From NCBI RefSeq assembly GCF_002104455.1, contig NZ_NBOC01000001.1:62001-126000 (forward strand): 64,000 nucleotides of DNA, in the 5' to 3' direction. This document shows, in pieces, positions 10,508 to 20,306 of this stretch. Below the pieces are notes generated by a model that saw only the letters and a list, made by a program, of their open reading frames with translations, was not told where the DNA came from and made no database searches. Source of the stretch: Colwellia chukchiensis. Its GTDB lineage: Bacteria; Pseudomonadota; Gammaproteobacteria; Enterobacterales; Alteromonadaceae. The position numbers and the translations under genes were made by a program. The number at the start of each line of letters is the position of its first letter. Position 1 is the first letter of the stretch.

Positions 10508-11575
10508 ATGCGTATTCTTGACTTGTATATTGGTCGAGTGATCGCCTCGACCACCTTTTTGACCTTAGCCGTCTTTGTTAGCTTAAGCGGTATCATCAAG
10601 TTTGTTGAGCAAATGAAGTCGGTTGGTAAAGGTGACTATGATTTAGCGCATGCCGCGCTTTATGTGCTATATGCTATTCCGCAAGATGTGTCGTTATTTT
10701 TTCCGATGTCGGCGTTAATTGGTGGCTTAATTGGCATGGGCGCTATGGCCAGCAGCAGTGAGTTAGTTGTAATGCAGGCTGCAGGCTTATCACGACTTGA
10801 TATTATTAAGTCGGTGATGAAGTCTGCGCTATTGCTTATTTTGGTGAGTATGGCCGTGGGTGAGTGGTTAGCACCGCAAGGTGAAGCGGCAGCACGGCAA
10901 GTGCGCGCACAGGCTATTTCAGGCGGCAGCTTGATTTCGTCAACCGCAGGTACCTGGGCAAAAGATGGCGATTACTTTGTCCATATTGGTGAGGTGCGAG
11001 ATCAAGGCACCTTGAAAAACGTGCAAATTTACCGTTTTAATGAGCAACTTAAGCTCTCTAGTTGGGTATCTGCGCAAAGCGCTGTGTATCAAAAAGAGTC
11101 TTGGCAATTACGCGATGTGGTTGAAACCGTGATCACCGCGCAAGAAATTATTAAGACCAGTCAACCGATTATGTCATGGAGCTCAACGTTAACCCCCGAC
11201 AAATTAGGCGTGGTAACGGTAAAACCTGAGTCGTTATCGTTGCGTGGGTTAAATGATTATTTAGATTACCTTGACGCCAACAAGCAAGATCCGAGTCGTT
11301 ATTTGTTGGCCTTTTGGCGCAAAATAGCGCAACCCATCACCTTAGCGGTGATGTTATTGGTGGCACTGTCTTTTATTTTTGGGCCGTTACGCTCAGTGTC
11401 AATGGGCGCAAGAATTATGATGGGTGTGGCAACCGGTATTTTATTCTTTATTGTCAACGAAGTCCTTGGCTCGCTGAGTTTGGTTTATCAGCTGCCAGCC
11501 ATGTTTGGCGCTTTTATGCCCAGCATTATTTTTACCATGATCGCGGTTTATTTCTTGAAAAAACGCGCCGCCTAA
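10508..11575 (+). CDS. lptG: LPS export ABC transporter permease LptG
   Basis: Partner permease of LptF. The 355-residue sequence has the same plan: an N-terminal MRILDLYIGRVIASTT helix, a periplasmic domain and three C-terminal helices ending in FMPSIIFTMIAVYFLKKRAA. The start follows the lptF stop without a gap. The two genes face pepA, the common arrangement in gammaproteobacteria. LptA, B and C are not in this window. Confidence 0.95.
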   Translation: MRILDLYIGRVIASTTFLTLAVFVSLSGIIKFVEQMKSVGKGDYDLAHAALYVLYAIPQDVSLFFPMSALIGGLIGMGAMASSSELVVMQAAGLSRLDIIKSVMKSALLLILVSMAVGEWLAPQGEAAARQVRAQAISGGSLISSTAGTWAKDGDYFVHIGEVRDQGTLKNVQIYRFNEQLKLSSWVSAQSAVYQKESWQLRDVVETVITAQEIIKTSQPIMSWSSTLTPDKLGVVTVKPESLSLRGLNDYLDYLDANKQDPSRYLLAFWRKIAQPITLAVMLLVALSFIFGPLRSVSMGARIMMGVATGILFFIVNEVLGSLSLVYQLPAMFGAFMPSIIFTMIAVYFLKKRAA

Positions 11576-11638
11576 GCATCTGTAATGTGAGGCGGAACAA
11601 AGGTTATTAAGTGCGCGGTAAACATCATAAACGGGACT

Positions 11639-12139
11639 TTAAAGTCGACCGCGATTCGCCGCTAAGGTTAATAATACGACTTCGGTGTTGGTTAGCCTAT
11701 CTTGTAGGCTTAACATGTTTTTTCTATCGACTAAGACAGTTAAATTGCCTAACCCCAACAACGTGGGCAGTAAGCGTTTAAGACCCGTGCTTTTGCTAAT
11801 TAAGCTACCATCGTGGTTTTGTACTCGTAAACGCCACGCCTTCATGCCTAAGGTTTGACCGCTTTTTGCCCAAAACCAGACAAAGAAAAACCCAACCCAA
11901 CTGAGCTTCCACAGCTCATTAGGCCACAGCAGCCAGGGGGTATGAGTAATGGTATCACTTAAATGCTGATAGCCCTGTAAATCAAACACCCGCCAATGCA
12001 CTAATAATGAAATGATTAAAAATGAAATCGCGCCCGCGGTCATGTAGACGGCAATCGCCAGTAAAGCATCATAAATCCACGAGGCAAAACGACGCCTAAA
12101 ACCGGCACGTGGAAAACTAGATTGAGAAATAAACGACAT
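11639..12139 (-). CDS. RDD family membrane protein
   Basis: A 166-residue inner-membrane protein of the RDD family, whose function is generally unknown. The family motif is visible as RAGFRRRFASWIYDALLAI near the N terminus; the second family block is GQTLGMKAWRLRVQNHDGS, and RLTNTEVV near the end carries a weaker Asp signature. Three hydrophobic segments are evident. It converges on lptG with only 63 bases between and no visible terminator. It is often found next to lptFG-pepA, so linkage may be ancestral. Confidence 0.85.
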   Translation of the reverse strand: MSFISQSSFPRAGFRRRFASWIYDALLAIAVYMTAGAISFLIISLLVHWRVFDLQGYQHLSDTITHTPWLLWPNELWKLSWVGFFFVWFWAKSGQTLGMKAWRLRVQNHDGSLISKSTGLKRLLPTLLGLGNLTVLVDRKNMLSLQDRLTNTEVVLLTLAANRGRL

Positions 12140-12395
12140 AAGCTGACCCGAAAAAATTTTGCCTTAGTTTAACAAAAGCAAAACTAAAGTATAAGCTTAA
12201 TGTCTTAAGCCAACTTAGACAAAACGATAATAGTAAGCGCACAATAATTCAGCGCATGGCAACGAAAGCCGCTATCGCTGCTTATTAATTAAGCGATAAG
12301 TTTAGTTGTTGCTTTTGTTAACTGCGACGTTTTATCAGCGTTAGCCTGTTGCTGCACAAATAAGCAGCACTCAAACCAGAATTAAAGAAAAACTA

Positions 12396-12423
12396 TTGCC
12401 AATAGGCGTTTTTCTCGTATAAT
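12396..12423 (+). promoter_or_regulatory. Promoter of tRNA-Leu
   Basis: TTGCCA (12396-12401) and TATAAT (12418-12423) with a 16-base spacer make a strong sigma-70 promoter. Transcription would begin near 12430, leaving a leader of about 145 nt before the tRNA, to be removed by processing. The rest of 12140-12575 holds no gene that I can support. Confidence 0.7.
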
Positions 12424-12575
12424 GCCTGCCATCCTAGACAGTGTTTAGCATGATTAACTGCTCAATTAGTTTAATCAGCTATTGATCTTGTTTGGATAAA
12501 TGAGTATGTAAAGAAGCAGCTTTTAATAGATAAAATCTACTTCTTTGCATACTAACATGTGTGCTACAGCCCTTT

Positions 12576-12660
12576 GCCGGAGTGGTGGAATTGGTAGACA
12601 CGACGGATTCAAAATCCGTTGCCTTCGGGCGTGACGGTTCAAGTCCGTCTTCCGGTACCA
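12576..12660 (+). tRNA. tRNA-Leu (anticodon CAA)
   Basis: An 85-nt class II tRNA. Acceptor strands GCCGGAG and TTCCGGT pair (with G-U pairs at both ends), the discriminator is A and CCA is encoded. The anticodon stem ACGGA/TCCGT encloses loop TTCAAAA, giving CAA, which reads UUG. The long variable arm (GCCTTCGGGCG region) and the T arm GACGGTTCAAGTCCGTC are clear. Confidence 0.97.
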
Positions 12661-12667
12661 TTATATG

Positions 12668-12700
12668 AAAGCCCTGTCCTTAATCGGATGGGGCTTTTTT
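12668..12700 (+). terminator. Terminator of tRNA-Leu
   Basis: Stem AAAGCCC / GGGCTTT, with an inner TCC/GGA pairing, is followed by a T-run and lies 8 bases after the tRNA CCA end. Confidence 0.85.
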
Positions 12701-12835
12701 ATGACGTTTTTTCCGTCAAATAATCACGCTTTAGTGATAGGTATTGCACGAAATGCGCAGCTGCTGAGTATAGTATCTAACAGAGCTTAGTTGGCTAGTC
12801 GCTGCGGCATTGGCTCGATAGCACTAGACTTTTCA

Positions 12836-13150
12836 TTACTCTATCGTGGTATTGTTTAACGAGTAATTCCACACTTTATAAAAGTAAAAAGCATAACCTA
12901 AACCTAAGGTGATTAAAGAGATTATAATCCAGAGGATGACATGACCAATATTGCCAAACATATCGGTGTGACAGGTCATTTTTCTTGGGTTGCCATTTTC
13001 ATCAATTAACTGTGAGCGGTTAATAATAAACTTAGAAAATGAATAAGGAAAAAAGAACGCGCCAATACCAAAAGTTATCAATATTATAATAAACCAAAGT
13101 ATTAAATGGCCGAGTATATCTATAGTGCCTACGTCTGCCTGAATTTTCAT
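12836..13150 (-). CDS. Small membrane protein with duplicated halves (DUF898/YjgN-like, tentative)
   Basis: A 104-residue inner-membrane protein of unknown function. It contains two similar halves: GHLILWFIIILITFGIGAFFFPY (about residues 14-36, shown shortened here as GHLILWFIIILITFGIGAFF) and GHVILWIIISLITLGLGYAF (about 68-87), each a His-containing helix followed by an aromatic tail and a polar segment (INRSQL; NYSLNN). The ATG at 13150 is preceded by AAGGAG. The helical repeat resembles parts of the DUF898/YjgN group, but this assignment is uncertain. It stands alone, next to the giant gene at 13329. Confidence 0.6.
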   Translation of the reverse strand: MKIQADVGTIDILGHLILWFIIILITFGIGAFFFPYSFSKFIINRSQLIDENGNPRKMTCHTDMFGNIGHVILWIIISLITLGLGYAFYFYKVWNYSLNNTTIE

Positions 13151-13328
13151 AGTGACTCCTTGCTATGAGCGTGATTGATTCAATAACTGTTGCGTGCATT
13201 ATGCACTTGTTTGTTTAATAATAGAGATAACCATCATGTCATGATCACTCAAAAATTCAATAAGGCTTTGTTAATTAAGCTGCTTTGCACGTCATTTTCG
13301 TCTTTGTTGCTCACTGATTGACTTTCGT

Positions 13329-16300
13329 TTAAGGGTTTTCAGTGCTGGTGTTACCTTTAAATAAATTAAAGCTGCGCAGCAGTAATGGCGTTAAACTTAA
13401 TACGCCAGTAAGTATTGCCATCAGCGACTCTATCGCTTCGCTGGCCGAATAAGCTAAGACAGCTATTGCTACTAACACTAAGGTAAATAATGGAATGCGC
13501 ACATATTGCCAGTTACTTTCCATGGCCGCCTGTAACCAAGATGCCACCACAGTATCGCTTTCTGCCGATAAAACAAAACGTTTAAAGCTTTGGTTAATTA
13601 AATGCCAACCATTATCTTGATAGATATAACCACGGCGTATTAGGTGCTCCAGCGGCTCTATATTACTGGGATTGGGGGCATAACCATTGGCGAGTTGAAT
13701 TAACAATAATCGCTCTGCCTTGGTGCAGAGCTCCCAACGATAACGGTAACTTGCACCCGAATTGGCATTGAAAAATTCAATAATTTGCTCTGAGCTCCAA
13801 TAGCGGTTAATTGATTGCGCTAATAGTGCGTCTTGCTGTGTTACTGGCACTAAATTGCCTTGTTGATCGTAAAGCTGGCCATCACGCAGTGAATACTCAG
13901 TGTTTTTAGTTGCCATGTGATAGTCGTAAAAGTCTTGTTGTAAGCGCTGGCATTCAGGCCATGAGTTGGCTTCGTGCGCTAACACTTGCGCACTACTAGC
14001 ATTGCTTGGGCAAGCGCTACGCGCTATTGGCGTCCAGTCATAAAACTTGACAAAGCGCTTCATTAATCGCGCCCAGCGTACGGTTTCATCACTGTTGGCA
14101 TAGTCGCTCGTGGCGAGTGTGTTGGGGTAGGCTGCTTGTTTTGTTAGCCGGTATAATGGGGTTATATCGGCAAGCAATATAATGTTGACATTGCCAAGCG
14201 CTACTAAATACTCAAGTATCTCTAGCGCTTTTATACGCTGCTGGGCATTTAAAGCCACCATTTCTAAACGTTTTATAATCACAGTTTTAGCTTGGCTGTT
14301 GTTATTAACGTTTAATATGTTTTTTACTATGTATTCAATGTTTTGATTACAATCAGTGAGTTGGCTAACCGCAATCGCGCGATCGCTAGTTAACGCCAAA
14401 TTGTTGACCTGTTGATGGTAGGGATTTTTTTCTTCGCTTGAAAAATAGTTAAACAATTGCCGTGTGGGCCTGATTATTTGCACAAAACGGCCGTGATGGT
14501 GCTGAGGGTCGGTGATGGCTAAATGTTTGAATAGCAACTTCACTTTTTCTGCGGTGCTTTGTTTATTGCTGTCGTTGAGACGGAAGTTAGCCGGCACATT
14601 AGTGCCAATTAAGCGTTTACTGAGCCAATGTCGAATTAACCAATATAAGCAGGCCATCGCCAATACTACGGAAAGTACCGTGCTCGCCAAGTTCTGCCAT
14701 AAAGCATTGAGTAGTATGCGGTTATGCTTGCGGGAGAAATGAAAGCGCCATTCAAAATCATTTTCTTCTAACGCACTTAACAGCCAGGTTTGCTGCGCAA
14801 AGGGAAAGTTAAGGGGAATAAGGTGCCAAACAATATCAAAAACATTGTTATTTACTGTCTGCGTATTGGCTTTAACTAAATTGCCAAACCAAAACGTAGT
14901 GCCGAGTAAATCTTGCTCGTCACTATTACAAGTAATGGCGCGTGTGGGCGTTGCGGCTGTTGCTTGGGCGCCTAAATAACAAGGCAGGGTATTAGGGTTT
15001 AAGTGAAAAACACTGTCTTTGTCTAACACTAGCTCATAGTAGTTTTTATGCGTTGCCGTGAGTTGGGCTTGTGATTTATGCAAATGCATGGCTTGTAGCA
15101 CGGCATATTTTTCTAGGTAATAGCCGGCCGAGGCCATTGACAGTAAAACCGCCGGCGTTGCAAAGGCATAGATGATCAACGCCAATACATAGCCGTTATA
15201 GGCTCGATTGCCGGTATTGGTATAGTGATTTAGCGACTTATCTTGATGATGACTATTGGGCTTGGTGGCGATAATTTGTTGATATAATAAAAAAATTACC
15301 GTGGCGCTGAAGCTTAGCATTATGGCCAAAACAAGTAATGACGGCAATTGTGGCGCGAACTTTTCTAGCAAAATATACAGGCTTAATTGTAAGAGGCTTG
15401 CAAGTATTAAAGCAATGGCAAAGCTTTGGTAGCGCGGTTGAATTTTATCGTTAAACCAGCACAGTTGTTGCAAAAAGCGCTTGTTGGTTAATAGCGTAAT
15501 CAGCACATAAAGCGTAACAACAAGCAACATAAAACAACTGATGGCGGTAAAAACCGTGAGCATGTTTAACGTGCGCAGCTGTGACTTGTCGTAAAATACT
15601 GCCAGTGTCCAGGGGACATTTTTTGCCAATCGACCCGCCCTAAAATGATGGGTTTTGCCGCGGTATGAGCTGGTAAATGAGCTTTCTTCTGGCGTTAAAT
15701 TGGCGTTCTCTACCAGCTTCAATAGCTTGGTGTTGTTGTCGGTTTCGATATAAATATTTTCTAGCAGACTGCGCTCATCATCACTATGAAAAAGTACCTC
15801 GCCAGTGGCGTTGTCAAACACTAAAAAGCCAAATCCACTGGGCAGCAAAGGCGCAAAAAAGCTTTGTACTCGGGTGCCAAAGGTTAAAATTGCTTTGTTA
15901 CTTGCAATCGTTTTTTCAAAGAGCGGGATAGATAATTGCGTGGTTTTGCGGCTGTCTCGCACGTTGAAAATCCGCTGCATATACAGCTGTTGTTGACACG
16001 CTTGTAGCTTTATTTGTGCACTGCTATCGATAAACGTCATGGGCCAAGCATCGCAACGAATGGCGCGTTTAAAGTAGTCACGTTTGTTTAAGTCGATTTC
16101 TTTTTTGCGGTAAAGTTGCTTAGACGACCACAAAGCACTGCCATTAAATTTGCCACTTTCTGGCAAGATAAATAAATTTTCTAGAAAGTATGGCTGCTGT
16201 TGCTCGCTCAGCGATTTGTCACTAAAGAGTGCGTTGCTAACCGTGGCATTGTTGAGCTGAGCTATATTGCGATAGGCATACTGAGTTAAGGCGCTAACCT

Positions 16301-18785
16301 CATGTTTAAAATTGTGTCGAATAGCTTGGTGAATAGCTTTACTTTGTTGCGATACTTCGTGCTTTAAGTGTTGGTAAAAGGCATAGTCAAAAATCGCAAT
16401 GGCGAGCATGGCCGCTAGTGCGCCTAAGCCGATAAACGCCCAATGTCGGTCAGCAAGCGAGAATGACTGCTGAACGGCTATCAAACGAATTTTTAGTAGC
16501 GGAATCAAAGCCATTAAAATAATTAGGCATAAAATACTGATCATTACTGCGGTATTAGAGATGCGTAATTTTTTACTCACCAAGGCAGATTTAGCAATAA
16601 AGCCCATTAAATACAGGGTGTCTAAATGCTGGTTGTTATCAAGATCAAAAACCTTGCCTTGATAGGGCGAAATAAACACCCGATAGTCTTGTCCTGAAAT
16701 ACTGACATCAATAAAGCCAGAATAGCCGGGTAGAATTTCACCATGGCGGGTGAGTTTAGACTCGCGCTGCTCGCTGCTTTCTCCTTGTGAATCAATGGAC
16801 TTTTCTATGATTTGTTGGCTGTCAACTTGTTGCCCTGAGGTTTGAAAAAAGTTCGCTTCGGCGTTTTGTTGGCGCGCCAGTTTTTTCAAAATTTGCTTGG
16901 TTAAATCAAAGCCTAAGCCGTTTTGAAACGAGCCTAATTGACTATTATCTTTCCGCACTAGGCGCTTACCTTGTTGGTCGACAAGTAAAAGCAATGGGAA
17001 ACGACTAATATTATTCCCCAGTAAGTCAACTAAGGGCACCGCTGTTAACGATTGTTGCTGTTGTTTTTGTTGGTTTTTATAAAAGTAAGCAACTTGGCGC
17101 TGTTGCTCCGCCGATAAAAACAAATTGAATTGATTTGGCCAAAGCTGCTTGGCCTGCGCAAAGTTGTCAATATTGGTGGTAAGAATTTGCGCATTTTTTA
17201 AGTAAGTTGACGATTGTAAGAGCTTTTCAAGGGTTTGCGGCTTAGTTAGCTCGGCGAGCTTGGTAAAATTTTTAGCACAAACATCAAGCGCCTTACTCGG
17301 TGCACCATTAATACAGTCGACCATTTGATTAAAAACCCGCTTTAGGTTTTCGTAAAAAACTTTGAAATCTTTGGACTCTTCAAATACCGCTTTATCCGTA
17401 AAAGATAGCTGCTTTTGATAGCCCTCAAGCTGGCGCAATAAGTCGTGCTTATGTTGAGTTAACGCTTGCTGTTTTTCTTCGATAGAGACCCGAAAACCAG
17501 TTAATTTACGGCTAATATCCTCACTTAAATAGCTAAGCGCTTGATCGTTCGCAACCGCTTTTTTTATTCTGGCTTGGGCTAACTGGTCATGCGCGGCTTG
17601 GGCTTGGGCAATGGTAATGCTGTGCTGTTTAAGGGCGGTTAGGTTCTCGCGCACTTTCGCTTGTGTCGTCGTAAGTTTTAGCTGGTTGACCAGGTAGCGC
17701 AAAGCTTCCTGCTTGAGTTGATTTATTTGTTGGCTGTAGGCGATATCTTGCCGTAGTCGATTACGGTCACTTTGCCAGGACGCGGTATTTTTATTGTTAC
17801 CATAAGTTTGCTGTTTTTTGAGCATGTCAGCGGGCATACTTTGTTGTTGCCTTGGCACTTGATGGTCACTTGCTAGCGAGCTAGTAAAGCTTTCACAAGC
17901 CCGTGGTGATTGCCAAATCAGCGCATTGTCACAAGCGAGTTTGCTCGCCAGTTCGGGCTCTTGACTAAGTTGCGTAACGCTTTTTTTTAACAAAGTACTG
18001 ATGCGCGTTAGGTTGGCTTGCTCTGTTTTTAAGCTTTTTGTTAAGAGCTCGGCTTTAGCCATCATCGCTTGATGCTTGCTCGTGATGCGAGCAGTCAGTT
18101 CATTGATATCGACGTTTTGGTAAGCCTTAAACTCTAAATACTGCGCGAACAAATCATCAAACCATTGGCAAAACTCTTCGTCGATGTCACATTGCTCGCC
18201 TATGTAATCAATATCCTGTTCGTCATAGTTATCAATAAAGCTCACTAAGCTTTCAATGTAATCTTCATGTTGGTATTTACGCTCGCGCAATTGCTGTTGC
18301 TGCAACGCTATTTCTGCAGCCTTTTCGGTAAGCGCTGTTGCCAGTTGTGCTAAACCTTCGCTGTCAGGTAAGGTTATTGTCGCAGTGCTGCTGGTATTTT
18401 GGTTTCGAGCATTGTTGTCGCGCTCTTGCTCTAAGTCGGCAATAGCCTGTGCTAGCTTGTTTAATTCGGCCTGTGTTTTTCCATGTTCAGCGGCAAATTC
18501 TTCTAAAGCCGGCTTGATAAAACGATTAACTTTCTCGGCAATGCTTTGGTTATAGTTGTTGATTAACACAGTCACGGCATCTTCTTTTGCTACGGTAGCT
18601 AACTGGTTTAAACCATCGGTTAATGCCCGGCTAACTTCATTTAACTCACGAAAATGTAATTGGTTTTGATATGACTCATTTTCGTTAATTTGCACATAGT
18701 AGAAAAAGCCACTGGCCGTTAATGCCAATAACACACTAATAATGACCACAATTAATCCGGTAAAACGTTTCGAAGCTAACCGCAT
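13329..18785 (-). CDS. Giant membrane sensor: coiled coil, dCache-like domain, degenerate ATPase-like domain, winged helix
   Basis: An 1818-residue protein that I do not recognise as a named system. Visible order: signal-anchor helix (9-31); long periplasmic Gln-rich coiled-coil region (32-740); helices near 743-765 and 781-802; a periplasmic dCache-like domain (806-1070; FGFLVFDNATGEVLFHSDD at 985-1003); helices 1072-1100, 1118-1142, 1147-1168, 1197-1220; a second periplasmic domain (1222-1362); helix 1364-1386; cytoplasmic domain (1388-1760); two final helices (1762-1804). The cytoplasmic part has Walker-B-like strands (AKTVIIKRLEMV, NVNIILLADITP) but no P-loop, then a winged-helix-like block (LCTKAERLLLIQLANGY to HLINQSFKRFVL, 1686-1738) like those after STAND/AAA modules. 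It diverges from the 19022-22540 operon. A signalling role is inferred. Confidence 0.75.
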   Translation of the reverse strand: MRLASKRFTGLIVVIISVLLALTASGFFYYVQINENESYQNQLHFRELNEVSRALTDGLNQLATVAKEDAVTVLINNYNQSIAEKVNRFIKPALEEFAAEHGKTQAELNKLAQAIADLEQERDNNARNQNTSSTATITLPDSEGLAQLATALTEKAAEIALQQQQLRERKYQHEDYIESLVSFIDNYDEQDIDYIGEQCDIDEEFCQWFDDLFAQYLEFKAYQNVDINELTARITSKHQAMMAKAELLTKSLKTEQANLTRISTLLKKSVTQLSQEPELASKLACDNALIWQSPRACESFTSSLASDHQVPRQQQSMPADMLKKQQTYGNNKNTASWQSDRNRLRQDIAYSQQINQLKQEALRYLVNQLKLTTTQAKVRENLTALKQHSITIAQAQAAHDQLAQARIKKAVANDQALSYLSEDISRKLTGFRVSIEEKQQALTQHKHDLLRQLEGYQKQLSFTDKAVFEESKDFKVFYENLKRVFNQMVDCINGAPSKALDVCAKNFTKLAELTKPQTLEKLLQSSTYLKNAQILTTNIDNFAQAKQLWPNQFNLFLSAEQQRQVAYFYKNQQKQQQQSLTAVPLVDLLGNNISRFPLLLLVDQQGKRLVRKDNSQLGSFQNGLGFDLTKQILKKLARQQNAEANFFQTSGQQVDSQQIIEKSIDSQGESSEQRESKLTRHGEILPGYSGFIDVSISGQDYRVFISPYQGKVFDLDNNQHLDTLYLMGFIAKSALVSKKLRISNTAVMISILCLIILMALIPLLKIRLIAVQQSFSLADRHWAFIGLGALAAMLAIAIFDYAFYQHLKHEVSQQSKAIHQAIRHNFKHEVSALTQYAYRNIAQLNNATVSNALFSDKSLSEQQQPYFLENLFILPESGKFNGSALWSSKQLYRKKEIDLNKRDYFKRAIRCDAWPMTFIDSSAQIKLQACQQQLYMQRIFNVRDSRKTTQLSIPLFEKTIASNKAILTFGTRVQSFFAPLLPSGFGFLVFDNATGEVLFHSDDERSLLENIYIETDNNTKLLKLVENANLTPEESSFTSSYRGKTHHFRAGRLAKNVPWTLAVFYDKSQLRTLNMLTVFTAISCFMLLVVTLYVLITLLTNKRFLQQLCWFNDKIQPRYQSFAIALILASLLQLSLYILLEKFAPQLPSLLVLAIMLSFSATVIFLLYQQIIATKPNSHHQDKSLNHYTNTGNRAYNGYVLALIIYAFATPAVLLSMASAGYYLEKYAVLQAMHLHKSQAQLTATHKNYYELVLDKDSVFHLNPNTLPCYLGAQATAATPTRAITCNSDEQDLLGTTFWFGNLVKANTQTVNNNVFDIVWHLIPLNFPFAQQTWLLSALEENDFEWRFHFSRKHNRILLNALWQNLASTVLSVVLAMACLYWLIRHWLSKRLIGTNVPANFRLNDSNKQSTAEKVKLLFKHLAITDPQHHHGRFVQIIRPTRQLFNYFSSEEKNPYHQQVNNLALTSDRAIAVSQLTDCNQNIEYIVKNILNVNNNSQAKTVIIKRLEMVALNAQQRIKALEILEYLVALGNVNIILLADITPLYRLTKQAAYPNTLATSDYANSDETVRWARLMKRFVKFYDWTPIARSACPSNASSAQVLAHEANSWPECQRLQQDFYDYHMATKNTEYSLRDGQLYDQQGNLVPVTQQDALLAQSINRYWSSEQIIEFFNANSGASYRYRWELCTKAERLLLIQLANGYAPNPSNIEPLEHLIRRGYIYQDNGWHLINQSFKRFVLSAESDTVVASWLQAAMESNWQYVRIPLFTLVLVAIAVLAYSASEAIESLMAILTGVLSLTPLLLRSFNLFKGNTSTENP

Positions 18786-19021
18786 GGAGCGTATCCCTGT
18801 GCTGGATGTTACAAAGCTAAAGGTAGACCAGAGTTGCCACTAAAGCCAAAGCTTGCGGGCTCTAGCTTCGGGAAATTTTTGCCATTGTTGCTGAGGTTAA
18901 GGGCATAAAATCAGCGCTATTTCGCCAATTTGACAACAGTTTAACTACCGGTGGTTCATTTGTGTTGTCGAAAAAATAGACTAAAGTTTAGGTGTTACAA
19001 CGTAAAGAGGGCTTATTGCAC
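18786..19021. promoter_or_regulatory. Shared divergent control region of the giant-sensor cluster
   Basis: This 236-base gap separates the giant gene (minus) from the four-gene operon (plus), so both promoters must lie here. It contains TTGACA at about 18932 without a well-spaced -10 element. No strong palindrome is visible. The arrangement suggests joint control. Confidence 0.4.
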
Positions 19022-20293
19022 ATGGATGATAAGCAAACACCAATGGCGGATGAACATGACGCTGCTTGGCAATTAAATCGCTTAGCACGTTGTTATCTCG
19101 CCAGTAAATCACCTTGGTATATCCGCAGGTTCGCCACACCGATTGCCGCGCTATTTTGTTCTTTGGCGCTGTTGCTCACAGTGACGTTTATTTACTTAAT
19201 TGCCAGTTATAGCGGGCAAGCAGCGCCGTGTGGGCACAATGGTTGTGAGCCTGAGCTAAGTATCTTTCAACAAGGTATTGCCGTTGATCGCCAAAGCTTA
19301 AATATTAGCTTGCTAGAATATGAGCTACAGAAGGTGATTCCGGTTGAAGAAATTCAACGCACACGCGCCAATTTAACAACCAAGTTCTCAGCCTTAAAAA
19401 AGTCGTTATTACAAGGACGGGTGGTGGCTGCCAAGGCTAGCCATCAAGTATTAACGCAGCGTTTGGGCAAAACCTTTTTACCAGAAGTCGCCGCTGCCAT
19501 GAAACTCATTGTTGACAGTAATAGCCTAGATACCGCGCAGCAAATTTACCCAGCCGACACATTTTACCCCAGCTTAGCACAGGCAATAGCGCAGCAAACT
19601 GTACCGCCTTTAAGCGCTAAAAGCTTTGCTAATCAAACCTCTGGCGTAGAGGCTTGGCACACTATGTTGGCGCTAGTTAAATTACAATATCAGGCGGAAC
19701 AACATTATTTGGCGCAAGTTGAAAGCTATATTAATTCGATGGAGGCTTATATGTCGTTTGAATGGCTAAATCGCTTGCCTTGGATTGTGCAATTAATATT
19801 TTGGACTTGGTTTGGGGTGTTGATCAACAACATCGTTTGGTTGATTCGCTTAACCAAACAGCGCAAAGAAGCGCATGACTTAGCCTATAGCGCGCCAGTT
19901 TACTTAATGCTGTTTCCGCGTTTAGCGATCGCGCCGTTTATTAGTGTTATTTTTCTGGCCATGATCTCTTCTGGCATTGCCAGTTTTGATATTAGTAACC
20001 TGAATAACTTGCCGGCATTTTTGGTGGCGGCGTTTTTTCTTGGTTTTATGTCAGAGTCAATCACCTTACGAATACGACAGTTTTTTAATAAGTTATTGGA
20101 CTCGATTAAAGCGAAAAAGCAGCGCAAGTTAACCATGGCAGCATTAACTCCTGCAGCAAGTTATACACCGTTAGCTAACACCTCGATAAGCCATTTGGAA
20201 ACCAATATGCATGCGTTGGTTAACACTGAATTGACCGTGAGCAATATTCGCAACCAAGTAATTAAAAAAGCGCGTTTAGACAGCGCGCAATAA
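19022..20293 (+). CDS. Four-helix inner-membrane protein of unknown function
   Basis: A 423-residue protein, first of a four-gene operon. It has a cytoplasmic head, helix 1 (about 39-63), a periplasmic helical domain (64-250) with a close Cys pair (CGHNGC, 70-75), helices near 253-275, 296-320 and 330-346, and a basic cytoplasmic tail (350-423). I take the ATG at 19022 (MDDKQTPMADEH) because AGAGGG lies upstream; a GTG at 18992 is in frame but has no site. No enzyme motif was seen. Its topology resembles a scaffold or channel-like partner of the neighbouring lipoprotein; this is inference. Confidence 0.7.
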   Translation: MDDKQTPMADEHDAAWQLNRLARCYLASKSPWYIRRFATPIAALFCSLALLLTVTFIYLIASYSGQAAPCGHNGCEPELSIFQQGIAVDRQSLNISLLEYELQKVIPVEEIQRTRANLTTKFSALKKSLLQGRVVAAKASHQVLTQRLGKTFLPEVAAAMKLIVDSNSLDTAQQIYPADTFYPSLAQAIAQQTVPPLSAKSFANQTSGVEAWHTMLALVKLQYQAEQHYLAQVESYINSMEAYMSFEWLNRLPWIVQLIFWTWFGVLINNIVWLIRLTKQRKEAHDLAYSAPVYLMLFPRLAIAPFISVIFLAMISSGIASFDISNLNNLPAFLVAAFFLGFMSESITLRIRQFFNKLLDSIKAKKQRKLTMAALTPAASYTPLANTSISHLETNMHALVNTELTVSNIRNQVIKKARLDSAQ

Positions 20294-20306
20294 CGGAGCT
20301 AAGACG

